From Herminiimonas fonticola (GTDB taxonomy: Bacteria > Pseudomonadota > Gammaproteobacteria > Burkholderiales > Burkholderiaceae_D), in NCBI RefSeq assembly GCF_003293745.1, contig NZ_PTLZ01000001.1:62001-126000 (forward strand): a stretch of DNA of 64,000 bases, given 5' to 3'. Shown in pieces: positions 16,791 through 26,568 of this stretch. The notes under the pieces were generated by a model. That model was not told where the DNA came from, made no database searches, and was given only the letters and a program-made list of their open reading frames with translations. Position numbers and translations under genes: made by a program. The stretch's first letter is position 1, and each line of letters opens with the position of its first letter.

Positions 16791-17459
16791 ATGCGCGCGA
16801 ACTCTTATCAAATCAGCAGCAGCCAAAGCGACGTTCACAAAGATCTGAACGCACTGCTGGCAAAACACCTTACCCATCCGTTTCAAAAACCCATCACTGA
16901 TTACAATCGCACTGCTTTCGAAAGCAGCATCGCCATCTGGCGAGCTGCAGGTGCCAAGCCCTTGATTCTCGATGCTGCATGTGGCGTCGGCCTATCCACT
17001 TTGCATCTGGCGACGCAATTCCCCGACCATTATGTGATCGGTGTCGATCAGTCTGCAGACCGCATTGCACGCAATACGCAATGGCCACAAGCCATGCCGC
17101 AAAACTTCACGTGGGTACGTGCAGATCTGGTGGATTACTGGCGCTTGTTATTGCAAAGCGGGATACAGCTGGAGCGTCATTACATTCTGTATCCGAACCC
17201 ATGGCCGAAGATAGGACATCTGGCACGACGTTGGCATGGACACGCCATTTTCCCAACGATAGTCGCACTAGGCGGCGCGCTTGAATGCCGTAGCAACTGG
17301 CGTATTTACATTGAAGAATTCAGTAAGGCGTTGATGCAAGTAACACGGCAGGAAGTAAGTTGTCTGCCATATGTGCCGGAACAGGCAATGACACCGTTCG
17401 AGCAAAAGTATCAAGCTTCCGGGCACGACTTGTGGTGCTGTCAGATACAACTTGCGTAG
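16791..17459 (+). CDS. TrmB-like methyltransferase with altered catalytic motif
   Basis: A 222-residue SAM-dependent methyltransferase resembling tRNA (guanine-46-N7) methyltransferase TrmB. The SAM loop is LDAACGVGLSTLHLA (residues 60-74), followed by GVDQSADRI. The TrmB signature appears as YPNPWPKIGHLARRW (residues 134-148), where the usual FPDPWPKxxH has its Asp replaced by Asn136. The C-terminal TxFE pattern is kept (TPFEQKY). TrmB proper uses that Asp in catalysis, so this may be a diverged paralogue with another substrate or lower activity. Whether a canonical trmB exists elsewhere cannot be seen here. The ATG at 16791 gives the expected length. Confidence 0.7.
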   Translation: MRANSYQISSSQSDVHKDLNALLAKHLTHPFQKPITDYNRTAFESSIAIWRAAGAKPLILDAACGVGLSTLHLATQFPDHYVIGVDQSADRIARNTQWPQAMPQNFTWVRADLVDYWRLLLQSGIQLERHYILYPNPWPKIGHLARRWHGHAIFPTIVALGGALECRSNWRIYIEEFSKALMQVTRQEVSCLPYVPEQAMTPFEQKYQASGHDLWCCQIQLA

Positions 17460-17499
17460 CTCAGACAGCATCATAAAACGACACATCAACTACATGATG

Positions 17500-18711
17500 T
17501 CAGGCCGCCAATTCATACGGATGTGATATATGCAAGCGCGCAGGATCGGCGCAGTAGGCAATCTTGCCGGCAGCAATCGTCGCCACCAAGCGTGCCGTGC
17601 CTGCGGCCGAGACTTCCACCATGATCATGTCGGCGCGGCCGCCATTACGGATATGTCCGCGATCTTCCAGCCCCAATACACGCGCCGGGTTTTGCGCCAC
17701 CAGACACCATGCTTGCGCCAGCGTGCACAAACCCAGATGTGCAAGTTTGAAGGGCGCATGCAGCATAGCCGGATAATAATAATCGGAAGCCAGCATGTCG
17801 CACATGCCACTCCTCACCGCATCTTCGGTTGCCAGGTTGCCGCAATGACTGCCGCCTAACAATACATTAGGCGCACCCATGACCACTTGATTACCTAAAC
17901 CCATCGCCGTCAGCAAGGCTTCCTGTGTACGCGGGAATTCGCTGATGGTCACACCCAGTTCCTGATAGCGTTCACGTTGCGAAAATGTCTGATCCTCATG
18001 CGAGGCCATAGGCACACCGCGTGTGATGCAAGCTTTGGCCAAGGTCGCAATGACGTACGGCACTTGGTCTGCACGCTCCTGCGCTTTTTTCAAACGCCGC
18101 AGATATGTGTTCGTGTCGCAACGAGCGCGCTCGCTGTAAGCTGCCAGCTTTTCCGGCAACAAGGATTTTTCTGCAATAGCCGGCAGGTGTTCATTGAATG
18201 CAAAGAAATCAATGCGGCCCTGATGTATCCACTGCAATGCATCAGCCAGACCGTCGATATGATGATTTTCAAACCGCAGATGGATACGATGGTCGGCGTG
18301 CGCCGTCTTGCGCTGACGCGCTACTTGTTCCAGCAGGGCGATGGCCGATTCACGGCCGCGCAAACCACCTTCCCACGAATAAGTCAGACCATGACAAGCG
18401 GTGGTGATGCCGTTGGCGACCAATTGTCGGTCCGTATCCGCCAGTGCAATATCGTGGGAAAAGAAAGTGTCTGGCCGTGGCTGCAATTGACGCTCGAACG
18501 CATCGCCATGAATATCAACCATGCCCGGCAACACCAGCAAACCACCGGCATCGAACACCGTAGGCTGACGTGCAACATCATTCGATGCGGCCGCAATGCT
18601 GTCGATGCAGGCATGCGAAGTCGCAATCGCCTTGGTGCTCCAGTTAGTTTCGCCCTGCGCATTTTGCACGAGGCTGGTACCACCCTGAATCAGTAAATTT
18701 CGCACGCTCAT
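17500..18711 (-). CDS. phnM: PhnM-like alpha-D-ribose 1-methylphosphonate 5-triphosphate diphosphatase
   Basis: A 403-residue amidohydrolase-superfamily protein. PhnM removes pyrophosphate from ribose 1-phosphonate 5-triphosphate in the C-P lyase pathway. Diagnostic stretches are LPGMVDIHGDAFERQLQPRP with metal-binding His residues, LADTDRQLVANGITTACHGL, VMGAPNVLLGGSHCGNLATE, and the C-terminal LASDYYYPAMLHAPFKLA. No other phn genes (phnG-L, N) are nearby; flanking genes are unrelated. It may have lost its partners, serve a cluster elsewhere, or act on another phosphoribosyl compound. The ATG at 18711 is the natural start. Confidence 0.86.
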   Translation of the reverse strand: MSVRNLLIQGGTSLVQNAQGETNWSTKAIATSHACIDSIAAASNDVARQPTVFDAGGLLVLPGMVDIHGDAFERQLQPRPDTFFSHDIALADTDRQLVANGITTACHGLTYSWEGGLRGRESAIALLEQVARQRKTAHADHRIHLRFENHHIDGLADALQWIHQGRIDFFAFNEHLPAIAEKSLLPEKLAAYSERARCDTNTYLRRLKKAQERADQVPYVIATLAKACITRGVPMASHEDQTFSQRERYQELGVTISEFPRTQEALLTAMGLGNQVVMGAPNVLLGGSHCGNLATEDAVRSGMCDMLASDYYYPAMLHAPFKLAHLGLCTLAQAWCLVAQNPARVLGLEDRGHIRNGGRADMIMVEVSAAGTARLVATIAAGKIAYCADPARLHISHPYELAA

Positions 18712-18967
18712 AAGTCACCTGTTGGATAAGTTGATTGAGCTCATGCTAGTTGCCGATTATGACCGGACTTTGACATTTCAATTTCAGCCGGGCATGCGCG
18801 TCATATTTCGCAGTTTTATGCGCAAAACGCGACAGATAATCAAGCGCCGGCTCTGGCAGGAATACTGAGCGAAGGATAAACGAGGGGGCGAGTCGTGATA
18901 CTGTGTTGGAAATCCTGTTTCAACAAAAAAGCTACCCGCTTTGCCTAACGAATAATTACGGAAACAC

Positions 18968-19735
18968 ATGTGTCAGCTTCTCGGAATGAATTGCAATGTT
19001 CCCACCGATATCGTGTTCAGCTTCACCGGCTTTGCAACACGCGGTGGTAGAACCGATATTCACAATGACGGTTGGGGCATCGCCTTTTTTGAAGGTGCAG
19101 GCGTGCGCCATTTCGTCGACCACCAGTCGGCAATCGAGTCACCGGTTGCGGAGTTGATACGACGTTTCCCGATCAAATCGAAAAACGTCATTTCTCACAT
19201 CCGCAAGGCAACCCAAGGCCGCGTTGCATTGGAAAACTGCCATCCATTCGTGCGTGAGTTATGGGGGCGCTATTTTGTCTTCGCGCACAACGGCGACCTG
19301 AAGGATTTCAATCCAGAATTAAATGGCTCATACCAGCCGGTAGGCACCACCGATAGTGAGGTAGCGTTCTGCTACATCCTGCAGGAATTACGTCGCCGCT
19401 TTGACGATGCCTTGCCGACACTGCCGCAGATGACCGCTGCGATTGAAACGCTGTGCAGCGAGATCGCGTCTCACGGCACCTTCAATATGATGCTGTCGGA
19501 CGGCACGGCATTATTTGCGCATTGCTCGACAAATCTGCATTACATCGTGCGCCAGTATCCATTCGCCGAAGCAGCGCTGTGCGATGAGGACATGAAAGTG
19601 GATTTTTCAGAAGTGACGACACCGAACGATCGCGTCGCAATCATCGTTACCGCGCCGTTGACCACGAATGAAACGTGGATTCCATTCAAGACCGGTGAAT
19701 TGAAAGTGTTTATCGACGGCTTGCCGCTGCCTTAA
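18968..19735 (+). CDS. Class II glutamine amidotransferase (YafJ-like)
   Basis: A 255-residue stand-alone Ntn-type glutaminase domain. The catalytic Cys2 follows the initiator Met (MCQLLGMNCNVPTDIVFSFT). Supporting motifs are GWGIAFFEGAGVRHFVD, ISHIRKATQGRVALENCHPF and FVFAHNGDLKDF. Full-length YafJ proteins have this size. The acceptor substrate is not known, and no synthase partner is adjacent. ATG at 18968 must be the start because the cysteine has to be exposed at position 2. Confidence 0.9.
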   Translation: MCQLLGMNCNVPTDIVFSFTGFATRGGRTDIHNDGWGIAFFEGAGVRHFVDHQSAIESPVAELIRRFPIKSKNVISHIRKATQGRVALENCHPFVRELWGRYFVFAHNGDLKDFNPELNGSYQPVGTTDSEVAFCYILQELRRRFDDALPTLPQMTAAIETLCSEIASHGTFNMMLSDGTALFAHCSTNLHYIVRQYPFAEAALCDEDMKVDFSEVTTPNDRVAIIVTAPLTTNETWIPFKTGELKVFIDGLPLP

Positions 19736-19765
19736 GCTCTTCAGATTACCCTGATCGAGGGCATA

Positions 19766-19798
19766 AAAAAAGCTGCAAGAAATCTTGCAGCTTTTTTT
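19766..19798. terminator. Bidirectional terminator between yafJ-like gene and metH
   Basis: Stem AGCTGCAAG (19772-19780) pairs with CTTGCAGCT (19785-19793), flanked by A and T runs, so it can end transcription from both sides. Confidence 0.88.
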
Positions 19799-19826
19799 AT
19801 TGAAGCATCGCGAACGTATGTCGCGT

Positions 19827-22800
19827 TCAGGATAAATTCGGTGCCAACCAGCGCTCTACATCTTCCTTAGATGCGCCACGGCGTTGCACCATATCATTCA
19901 CCTGATCGTCGCCAATCTTGCCAACGACGAAGTACTTTGCTTCCGGATGCCCGAAATAAAAACCGGATACCGCTGCGCCCGGGAACATGGCGAACGATTC
20001 AGTCAGCATCATGCCGATTTCTTCTGCCTGCAGCGTCTTGAACATATCAATTTTTACCGTATGTTCCGGACATGCAGGGTAGCCCGGTGCCGGACGTATG
20101 CCAAGGTACTCTTCCTTGATCATCGCTTCATTATCCAGCGACTCATCCGGTGCATAACCCCACAAATCCTTACGCACACGCTCATGTAGATGCTCGGCAA
20201 ATGCTTCCGCCAAACGATCAGCCAAGGACTTCAGCATGATCGATGAATAATCATCGTAGGCATCTTCAAAACGCTTCTCGTATTTTTCAATACCGAGACC
20301 GGTGGTCACCGCAAACAAGCCTATGTAATCCGCTACACCTGACGATTTAGGCGCAATGAAATCAGCCAGACATTGATTAGGACGCTGCACGCCATCGATC
20401 ACCGGTTTGACGGTTTGCTGACGCAAACCGTAATAAGTAAAGGCAACTTCGGTACGCGTTTCATCCGTATAGATTTCGATGTCATCGTCATTCACCGTAT
20501 TCGCCGGCAATAGTGCAATCACACCATTCGCCGTCAGCCAGCGGCCATCGATAATTTTTTTCAGCAAGGCTTGGCCTTCAGCAAACACTTTGGTCGCTGC
20601 ATCGCCGACAACTTCATCCGTCAAAATCGCCGGATACGGCCCTGCAAGATCCCAGGTCTGGAAAAACGGACCCCAATCGATGTATTGCGCGATGGTCGCC
20701 AGATCAACATTCTTGAATACGCGACGGCCGATAAACTTGGGCTTGACCGGCGCGCTCTTGCCGGTGAAATCCAGTTTCATTTTATTTTTCCGTGCATCAG
20801 CCAAAGTCAGCATAGGCACAGCTTTCTTGTTCGCATGCTGTACGCGTATGCGTTCGTAATCGGTGGCGATCTCGGCGATGTATTCATCGCGACTTTCCGG
20901 CGTCAGCAGCGATTGTGCAACCGACACCGAACGCGAAGCATCCGGCACGTAGACGACAGGGCCATCGTAGTTATGCGCGATCTTGACGGCGGTATGCGCG
21001 CGGCTGGTGGTCGCGCCGCCTATCAGCAAGGGCATTTTCAAACCACGGAAGTATTCGTCGCGTTGCATTTCCTTCGCGACGTAAGCCATTTCTTCCAGTG
21101 ACGGCGTGATCAAACCTGAGAGGCCGATGATATCGGCGTTCTCCTCTTTCGCCTTCGCAAGGATTTCCGAGCACGGCACCATCACGCCCATGTTGACGAC
21201 TTCAAAGTTATTACATTGCAGGACCACCGATACGATGTTCTTGCCAATGTCATGCACGTCGCCCTTGACCGTCGCGATGACGATCTTGCCTTTCGGCTTG
21301 CTGACGACACCTGTTTGTTCCTGCAACAGACGCTTCTCTTCCTCGATGAATGGAATCAGATGCGCAACCGCCTGCTTCATCACGCGCGCGGATTTCACCA
21401 CTTGCGGCAAAAACATTTTGCCCTGACCGAACAGATCGCCGACGATGTTCATGCCATCCATCAGTGGACCTTCGATCACGTGGATAGGACGACCTCCATT
21501 GCCCAGCAATTCCTGCCGCGCTTCTTCGGTGTCTTCGACTATCCATTGTGTGATGCCTTGCACCAACGCATGCGCCAAACGTTGCTGCACGGTGCCGCTG
21601 CGCCATTCGAGCGTGGCTTCTTCCTTCTTGTCGCCAGCTTTCAGCGTCGCGGCAATTTCGATCATGCGCTCGGTCGCATCTTCGCGGCGATTCAATACCA
21701 CGTCTTCGACACGCTCTTTCAGCTCTGCTGGCAGATTGTCGTAGACGCCAACCATACCGGCGTTGACGATACCCATCGTCATGCCGGCCTTGATCGCGTG
21801 ATACAGGAACACGGTATGGATCGCTTCGCGCGCCGGGTCATTGCCACGGAAGCTGAAGCTGACGTTCGACACGCCGCCACTGATTTTTGCGTGCGGCAGA
21901 TTCTCTTTGATCCAGCGTACCGCATTGATGAAATCAACTGCGTAGTTATTGTGTTCTTCAATACCGGTTGCGATCGCGAAAATGTTCGGATCGAAAATGA
22001 TGTCTTCCGGCGGAAAATCGACTTCCTTGATCAGCAGCTTGTAGGCGCGTTCGCAGATTTCTATCTTGCGCTCGAAGGTATCGGCCTGACCTTTTTCATC
22101 AAAGGCCATCACGATCACGGCGGCGCCATAACGACGGCACAACTTGGCTTCATGCAGGAATTTTTCTTCGCCTTCTTTCATCGAAATCGAGTTGACGATC
22201 GCCTTGCCTTGCACGCATTTCAAACCGGCTTCGATGACCGACCACTTCGACGAATCGATCATGATAGGTACGCGCGCGATGTCCGGCTCCGACGCCACCA
22301 GATTCAGGAAGCGTGACATCGCTGCCTGCGAATCGAGCATCGCTTCATCCATATTGATATCGATGACTTGCGCGCCGTTCTCGACCTGCTGACGAGCGAC
22401 GGCCAATGCTTCATCGTATTGCTCGTTGATGATCAAGCGTGCGAACGCTTTCGAGCCGGTGACGTTGGTGCGTTCACCGACGTTGACGAACAGCGATTGA
22501 TCGTCAATGACGAAGGGTTCCAGACCCGACAATTTCAATGTCGGGTCAACCGATGGCACCAGACGTGGCTCTATGGTTTTGACGGTCTCGGCAATCGCAC
22601 GTATGTGACTTGGCGTGGTACCGCAACAGCCACCGGCGATATTGACGAAACCGCTCTCGGCAAAATCTTTCAGCAAGGATGAAGTCACATCCGGCGTTTC
22701 ATCGAAGCCGGTATCGCTCATGGGATTCGGCAAACCGGCGTTCGGATAAATACAAACGTAGGTGTCGGCGATCTTAGCCAATTCTTCTGCGTACGGACGC

Positions 22801-23603
22801 ATCAGCGCCGCGCCAAGTGCGCAGTTCAAACCCACGGTCAATGGGCGCGCATGGCGAATCGAATGCCAGAAAGCAGGCACGGTTTGACCGGACAGGATAC
22901 GACCCGATGCATCAGTAACGGTGCCGGAAATCATGATAGGCAAACGCTGACCCGACTCTTCAAAGAACTGGTCGATCGCGAACAAGGCCGCCTTGCAGTT
23001 CAGCGTATCGAAAATGGTTTCGACCAGCAGCACATCAGCGCCGCCTTCAACCAGCCCGCGCGTCTGATCCAGATAGGCAGCCACCAATTGGTCGAAGGTG
23101 ACGTTACGCGCAGCAGGGTCGTTGACGTCCGGCGAGATCGATGCCGTCTTCGGTGTCGGCCCCAACGCGCCGGCGACGAAGCGTGGTTTGTCCGGCGTCG
23201 AATACTTGTCGCATGCAGCACGCGCAAGACGCGCCGATGCCACGTTCATTTCATAAGCCAGATGGCCCATGTGGTAATCGTCCTGCGCCACGGTGGTCGC
23301 GCCGAAAGTATTGCTCTCGATCAGATCGGCGCCGGCCGCCAGATATTCTTCATGGATCGCGCTGATCACATCGGGACGCGTCAAGGACAGCAACTCGTTA
23401 TTGCCTTTGACGAACAACTCTCTACCGGGAGGAACTTCAATGCCAGCGGTAGCCAGATCGGCAAAACGCTCACCGCGATAATCCTCTTCCGTCAGCTTGT
23501 ATTGCTGAATCATGGTCCCCATCGCGCCATCCAGAATCAGGATGCGGCGCGCCATCAGGTCGCGCAGGAGAGTTTCGGTAGGAGAAATTGCGTCGCGTTT
23601 CAT
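19827..23603 (-). CDS. metH: Cobalamin-dependent methionine synthase
   Basis: A 1258-residue full-length MetH. It transfers a methyl group from methyltetrahydrofolate through cobalamin to homocysteine. The homocysteine domain (about 1-340) starts [20 protein letters not shown] and has the zinc cysteines [13 protein letters not shown]. The pterin domain has [18 protein letters not shown] and [10 protein letters not shown]. The cobalamin domain has DVHDIGKN with His784 as the lower axial cobalt ligand. The C-terminal SAM-binding activation domain includes [15 protein letters not shown]. No frameshift is visible. The short upstream region shows no cobalamin or SAH riboswitch that I can recognise. 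Confidence 0.98.
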   Translation of the reverse strand: MKRDAISPTETLLRDLMARRILILDGAMGTMIQQYKLTEEDYRGERFADLATAGIEVPPGRELFVKGNNELLSLTRPDVISAIHEEYLAAGADLIESNTFGATTVAQDDYHMGHLAYEMNVASARLARAACDKYSTPDKPRFVAGALGPTPKTASISPDVNDPAARNVTFDQLVAAYLDQTRGLVEGGADVLLVETIFDTLNCKAALFAIDQFFEESGQRLPIMISGTVTDASGRILSGQTVPAFWHSIRHARPLTVGLNCALGAALMRPYAEELAKIADTYVCIYPNAGLPNPMSDTGFDETPDVTSSLLKDFAESGFVNIAGGCCGTTPSHIRAIAETVKTIEPRLVPSVDPTLKLSGLEPFVIDDQSLFVNVGERTNVTGSKAFARLIINEQYDEALAVARQQVENGAQVIDINMDEAMLDSQAAMSRFLNLVASEPDIARVPIMIDSSKWSVIEAGLKCVQGKAIVNSISMKEGEEKFLHEAKLCRRYGAAVIVMAFDEKGQADTFERKIEICERAYKLLIKEVDFPPEDIIFDPNIFAIATGIEEHNNYAVDFINAVRWIKENLPHAKISGGVSNVSFSFRGNDPAREAIHTVFLYHAIKAGMTMGIVNAGMVGVYDNLPAELKERVEDVVLNRREDATERMIEIAATLKAGDKKEEATLEWRSGTVQQRLAHALVQGITQWIVEDTEEARQELLGNGGRPIHVIEGPLMDGMNIVGDLFGQGKMFLPQVVKSARVMKQAVAHLIPFIEEEKRLLQEQTGVVSKPKGKIVIATVKGDVHDIGKNIVSVVLQCNNFEVVNMGVMVPCSEILAKAKEENADIIGLSGLITPSLEEMAYVAKEMQRDEYFRGLKMPLLIGGATTSRAHTAVKIAHNYDGPVVYVPDASRSVSVAQSLLTPESRDEYIAEIATDYERIRVQHANKKAVPMLTLADARKNKMKLDFTGKSAPVKPKFIGRRVFKNVDLATIAQYIDWGPFFQTWDLAGPYPAILTDEVVGDAATKVFAEGQALLKKIIDGRWLTANGVIALLPANTVNDDDIEIYTDETRTEVAFTYYGLRQQTVKPVIDGVQRPNQCLADFIAPKSSGVADYIGLFAVTTGLGIEKYEKRFEDAYDDYSSIMLKSLADRLAEAFAEHLHERVRKDLWGYAPDESLDNEAMIKEEYLGIRPAPGYPACPEHTVKIDMFKTLQAEEIGMMLTESFAMFPGAAVSGFYFGHPEAKYFVVGKIGDDQVNDMVQRRGASKEDVERWLAPNLS

Positions 23604-23649
23604 CGTAAATTCTTTATTTGTTCGTTATCGGTTCAGTCACATAAAAATA

Positions 23650-23680
23650 CAAAAACCCGGACACAAACTGCGCCGGGTTA
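23650..23680 (-). terminator. Terminator of the rocD operon
   Basis: On the minus strand, AACCCGG and CCGGGTT (plus positions 23673-23679 and 23654-23660) pair around a 12-base loop and are followed by TTTTTG. It separates the arginine-catabolism operon from metH. Confidence 0.72.
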
Positions 23681-23777
23681 GACAGGCCATGCAACTACTG
23701 AAATTATACGTTAAACCCCTTGTCCTTTCGCCGCTTCTTGACCTTTTCCCAACATCCACCCTGACTCCTTCCATTTG

Positions 23778-24662
23778 CTAAAGCGCCAGCACTGATTCCG
23801 GCAAATTTCCATCGGCTGCATAGCGCGACCTGACCGTGTGCGGCTCGTTCATCTTCAAGGTCAGACATTTGGCTGCACCGCCGGCCCTCATGAATTCCGT
23901 CAAGGCAATCTGATGGACGCTAAAACCCCAGCGCTGCAATTGGGCAAGCAAGACCGTCGACGCATGATTCAAGAACACGTGTTTGCCGCTATTGACAGCA
24001 TTGCAGGCGAAGTTGAGTGCATCTTCGGCAGACACTGCAAAGCGTTTTTGTACCGGCACACGCGCCGCGATCCACGCCTGTGCAGCAGCGTCGAAAGCAT
24101 CCTCGTAATACAACAAATAGCCGCCCTGCAAAGGACAGAAGCAGGTATCCAGATGATAGAAGCGCGGATCAACCAGCTTCAAAGCTTGCACTTCGATATC
24201 CAGCATATCGGCCATCAGCGGTGCACACGCCACGTCCGAGCGATGGCCATGACCAAACCACAGCAAATCGACACCACGATCCAGCAAGGCATCGCCGGCA
24301 CCTTCAAATGGCAAATCATGCGGCATGTGCAATACCTGCAAGTCGTGCGCGGCGAACCAAGTCGAAAAATGAGCTTCTTCAGCTTGTCGCTCTACATGCT
24401 TGAAAGCAGACAGAATCACCTTATCGCCCAGCACCAAACCGCCATTCGCAGTGAACACCATATCCGGCACACCAGCCGCAGCCGGCATGCACTCAACGTG
24501 CGCCACGCTTTGCAAGGCATGCTTCAACTCCTGCCATTGCCCTTGCGCAGTCAGGTGATCACCATGCGCCACATTCCCTTCCATCCACGGATTGATGATG
24601 TAAGAAACTTCAAAGTGCTCAGGCGCGCACATCAGAAAGGTATCGAGATGCTTGCTCATCAT
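23778..24662 (-). CDS. Arginine dihydrolase-like amidinotransferase-superfamily enzyme
   Basis: A 294-residue guanidine-modifying hydrolase. All superfamily residues are visible: PDMVFTANGG with Asn73, FEGAGDAL with Asp124, YHLDTCF with His170, and the nucleophile Cys266 in GGAAKCLTLK. Arginine deiminases have FTRD and dimethylargininases FVED at the first position. The FTAN form with Asn fits cyanobacterial ArgZ/AgrE arginine dihydrolases, which turn arginine into ornithine, CO2 and ammonia. The next gene upstream, rocD, consumes ornithine, which supports this. The ATG at 24662 follows GGAGG by 7 bases and overlaps the rocD stop; a second ATG is adjacent. The substrate remains inference. Confidence 0.75.
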   Translation of the reverse strand: MMSKHLDTFLMCAPEHFEVSYIINPWMEGNVAHGDHLTAQGQWQELKHALQSVAHVECMPAAAGVPDMVFTANGGLVLGDKVILSAFKHVERQAEEAHFSTWFAAHDLQVLHMPHDLPFEGAGDALLDRGVDLLWFGHGHRSDVACAPLMADMLDIEVQALKLVDPRFYHLDTCFCPLQGGYLLYYEDAFDAAAQAWIAARVPVQKRFAVSAEDALNFACNAVNSGKHVFLNHASTVLLAQLQRWGFSVHQIALTEFMRAGGAAKCLTLKMNEPHTVRSRYAADGNLPESVLAL

Positions 24663-25885
24663 GTGCAATCCTCCGTATGTGGCGTGGGCAAAGTGGCGAA
24701 TACATGTTCGATGATGCGCAAGGCAGCATCAATTTCTGCTGCACTGATGATCAGCGGTGGCGCAAAACGCACGACGGTGTGATGCGTTTCTTTCGACAGC
24801 ACACCTTCTTCCATCAAGCGTTCGCAAAAGTTGCGCGCCGAAATAATATTGGGATCGAGTTCCAGTCCTATCAACAAACCCTTGCCGCGCACGCTGCATA
24901 TTGCCGGATGCTGTATCGCAGACAAACCATCGCGCAAGCGTTGCCCCAGACGCTGCGCCGCGGCAATCAATGCACCATCGCGCAACAAGGACAAGGCGGC
25001 ATGACCAACCGCCGCCGCCAAAGGATTGCCGCCGAAAGTGCTGCCGTGATCGCCAGGCGTAAACACATCCATCACATCGCGTCGCGCGAGGAAGGCAGAA
25101 ACCGGCAACAAGCCACCACCCAAAGCCTTGCCCAGAATCAATCCATCCGGCTTGATGCCTTCATGGTCGCAAGCCAGCAAACGTCCGGTGCGTCCCAATC
25201 CGGTTTGTACTTCATCGCAGATCAACAAAACATCGTGACGCGTACAGATTTCGCGACATTGCGCCAGATAACCATCCGGCGGCACGATGATGCCGCCTTC
25301 GCCCTGTATCGGCTCGACCAGGAAAGCCGCCGTGCGTGGCGTGATCGCTGCTTCCAGTGCCGCCGCATCGCCGAAAGGTATCGTCACGAAGCCGCCATCG
25401 AACGGGCCGAAGCCATCGCGGTACTGCGCCTCGGAAGAAAAACCGACTATGGTCGTCGTGCGTCCGGCAAAGTTGCCGTGACAGACGATGATCTCGGCTT
25501 GTTGATCGGGGATTCCTTTGACTTTGTAGCCCCATTTGCGCGCTGCTTTCAAAGCGGTTTCCACCGCTTCGGTGCCGCTATTCATAGGCAGTGCTTTCGG
25601 CATGCCGGTCATCTCGCACAACAGTTGCAAAAACGAACCTAGCTGGTCAGTATAAAACGCACGTGAAGTGACGGCCAATTGACCGGCCTGATGCGTCAGT
25701 GCTTCAACCAGTGCAGGATGGCTGTGCCCAAAACTGACGGCGGAATAGGCGGACATCATGTCCATGTAGCGCTTACCATCTTCATCCCACAACCAGATGC
25801 CTAGTCCCTTGCTCAGCACGACCGGCAAAGGCTGGTAGTTATGCGCGCAATAGCGATCTTCCAATGCAATGCGATGACTGCTCAC
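24659..25885 (-). CDS. rocD: Ornithine aminotransferase
   Basis: A 408-residue PLP-dependent class III aminotransferase converting ornithine and 2-oxoglutarate to glutamate semialdehyde and glutamate. The order of motifs is typical: YMDMMSAYSAVSFGHSHPAL, MNSGTEAVETALKAARKWGY, VCHGNFAGRTTTIVGFS, LLICDEVQTGLGRTGRLLAC, and the PLP lysine in GLILGKALGGGLLPVSA. GSTFGGNPLA follows. An earlier TTG at 25900 overlaps the GAGGAG ribosome-binding site. The GTG at 25885, 7 bases after GAGGAG, gives the better start (MSSHRIALEDRY). It is coupled to the arginine dihydrolase-like gene by an ATGA overlap and is divergent from an Lrp-type regulator. Confidence 0.93.
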   Translation of the reverse strand: MSSHRIALEDRYCAHNYQPLPVVLSKGLGIWLWDEDGKRYMDMMSAYSAVSFGHSHPALVEALTHQAGQLAVTSRAFYTDQLGSFLQLLCEMTGMPKALPMNSGTEAVETALKAARKWGYKVKGIPDQQAEIIVCHGNFAGRTTTIVGFSSEAQYRDGFGPFDGGFVTIPFGDAAALEAAITPRTAAFLVEPIQGEGGIIVPPDGYLAQCREICTRHDVLLICDEVQTGLGRTGRLLACDHEGIKPDGLILGKALGGGLLPVSAFLARRDVMDVFTPGDHGSTFGGNPLAAAVGHAALSLLRDGALIAAAQRLGQRLRDGLSAIQHPAICSVRGKGLLIGLELDPNIISARNFCERLMEEGVLSKETHHTVVRFAPPLIISAAEIDAALRIIEHVFATLPTPHTEDCT

Positions 25886-26013
25886 GATAGCGCTCCTCAA
25901 CGAGAAGAATGCAATTCACCATCACATGATAAAGACAAAGCCGGGAAATATTTCTGCGTTATTAAACGATTTTTAGGCGTAAAGTGAACGAATCATTCGC
26001 ATAGGGAAGATTT
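25886..26013. promoter_or_regulatory. Divergent control region of rocD operon and Lrp-type gene
   Basis: AT-rich region between divergent genes. It contains the dyad CGAAT-C-ATTCG at 25989-25999, placed 15-25 bases before the regulator's ATG, a possible operator for autoregulation. No convincing -35/-10 pair was found. Confidence 0.4.
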
Positions 26014-26481
26014 ATGGAAAAATTCGACCGCTACGACCGCATCCTGCTGGAAACCCTGCAAAACCACGGCCGCGCCTCCAATGTGGAATTGTCCGAACGC
26101 GTCAATTTGTCGCCACCACAATGCTATAGACGGGTGCAAAGACTGGAACAGGAAGGTGTGATTCGCGGTTATACCGCGCAAGTCGATGCGGCTGCACTCG
26201 GCCTCGGCGTCACTGCTTTCGTGAATTTGAATATTGCGCGCGAACAGTTCAAACAAGTGCGCGAATTGGAAAAAGCGATACGGCAATTCCCGGAGATTCT
26301 GGAGTGCTACACCATCTCCGGTGATTTCGATTATTTGCTGAAAGTGGTCGCCGTCGATCTCAAATCGCTGTCATCTTTCTTGACCGATCGCTTGATGCAA
26401 GTGCCTGGCGTGGCTGGGGTGCGCTCTATGGTCTGCCTGGAAGAAATCAAGCCAGCCAGTCCCTTACCGTTGCCGGGTTAA
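26014..26481 (+). CDS. Lrp/AsnC family transcriptional regulator
   Basis: A 155-residue regulator. The N-terminal winged helix-turn-helix (ILLETLQNHGRASNVELSER, LSPPQCYRRVQRLEQEGVIR) is followed by the ligand-binding RAM domain (about 65-150) with ILECYTISGDFDYLLKVVAV and a C-terminal GVRSMVCLEEIK. It is divergent from the rocD-arginine dihydrolase-like operon, so it is the likely local activator, by analogy with Lrp-type regulators of amino-acid catabolism. The inducer could be arginine or ornithine (inference). Confidence 0.92.
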   Translation: MEKFDRYDRILLETLQNHGRASNVELSERVNLSPPQCYRRVQRLEQEGVIRGYTAQVDAAALGLGVTAFVNLNIAREQFKQVRELEKAIRQFPEILECYTISGDFDYLLKVVAVDLKSLSSFLTDRLMQVPGVAGVRSMVCLEEIKPASPLPLPG

Positions 26482-26568
26482 AAATTTTATTCTGATAGCC
26501 TGCCGCGCTTATCGCACATTTCCTGTCGAACAAGACGGCGATATCCGCAAGAACTTGGCCAGAGAGAC

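Noticed and set aside
21216-22316. Long plus-strand open frame of 366 codons opposite metH
   Set aside because: It lies entirely antisense to a full-length, motif-complete metH; the frame is open only because of metH codon use.
23604-23777. Cobalamin or SAH riboswitch before metH
   Set aside because: Region is short, contains the upstream operon's terminator and no recognisable B12-box or SAH core.
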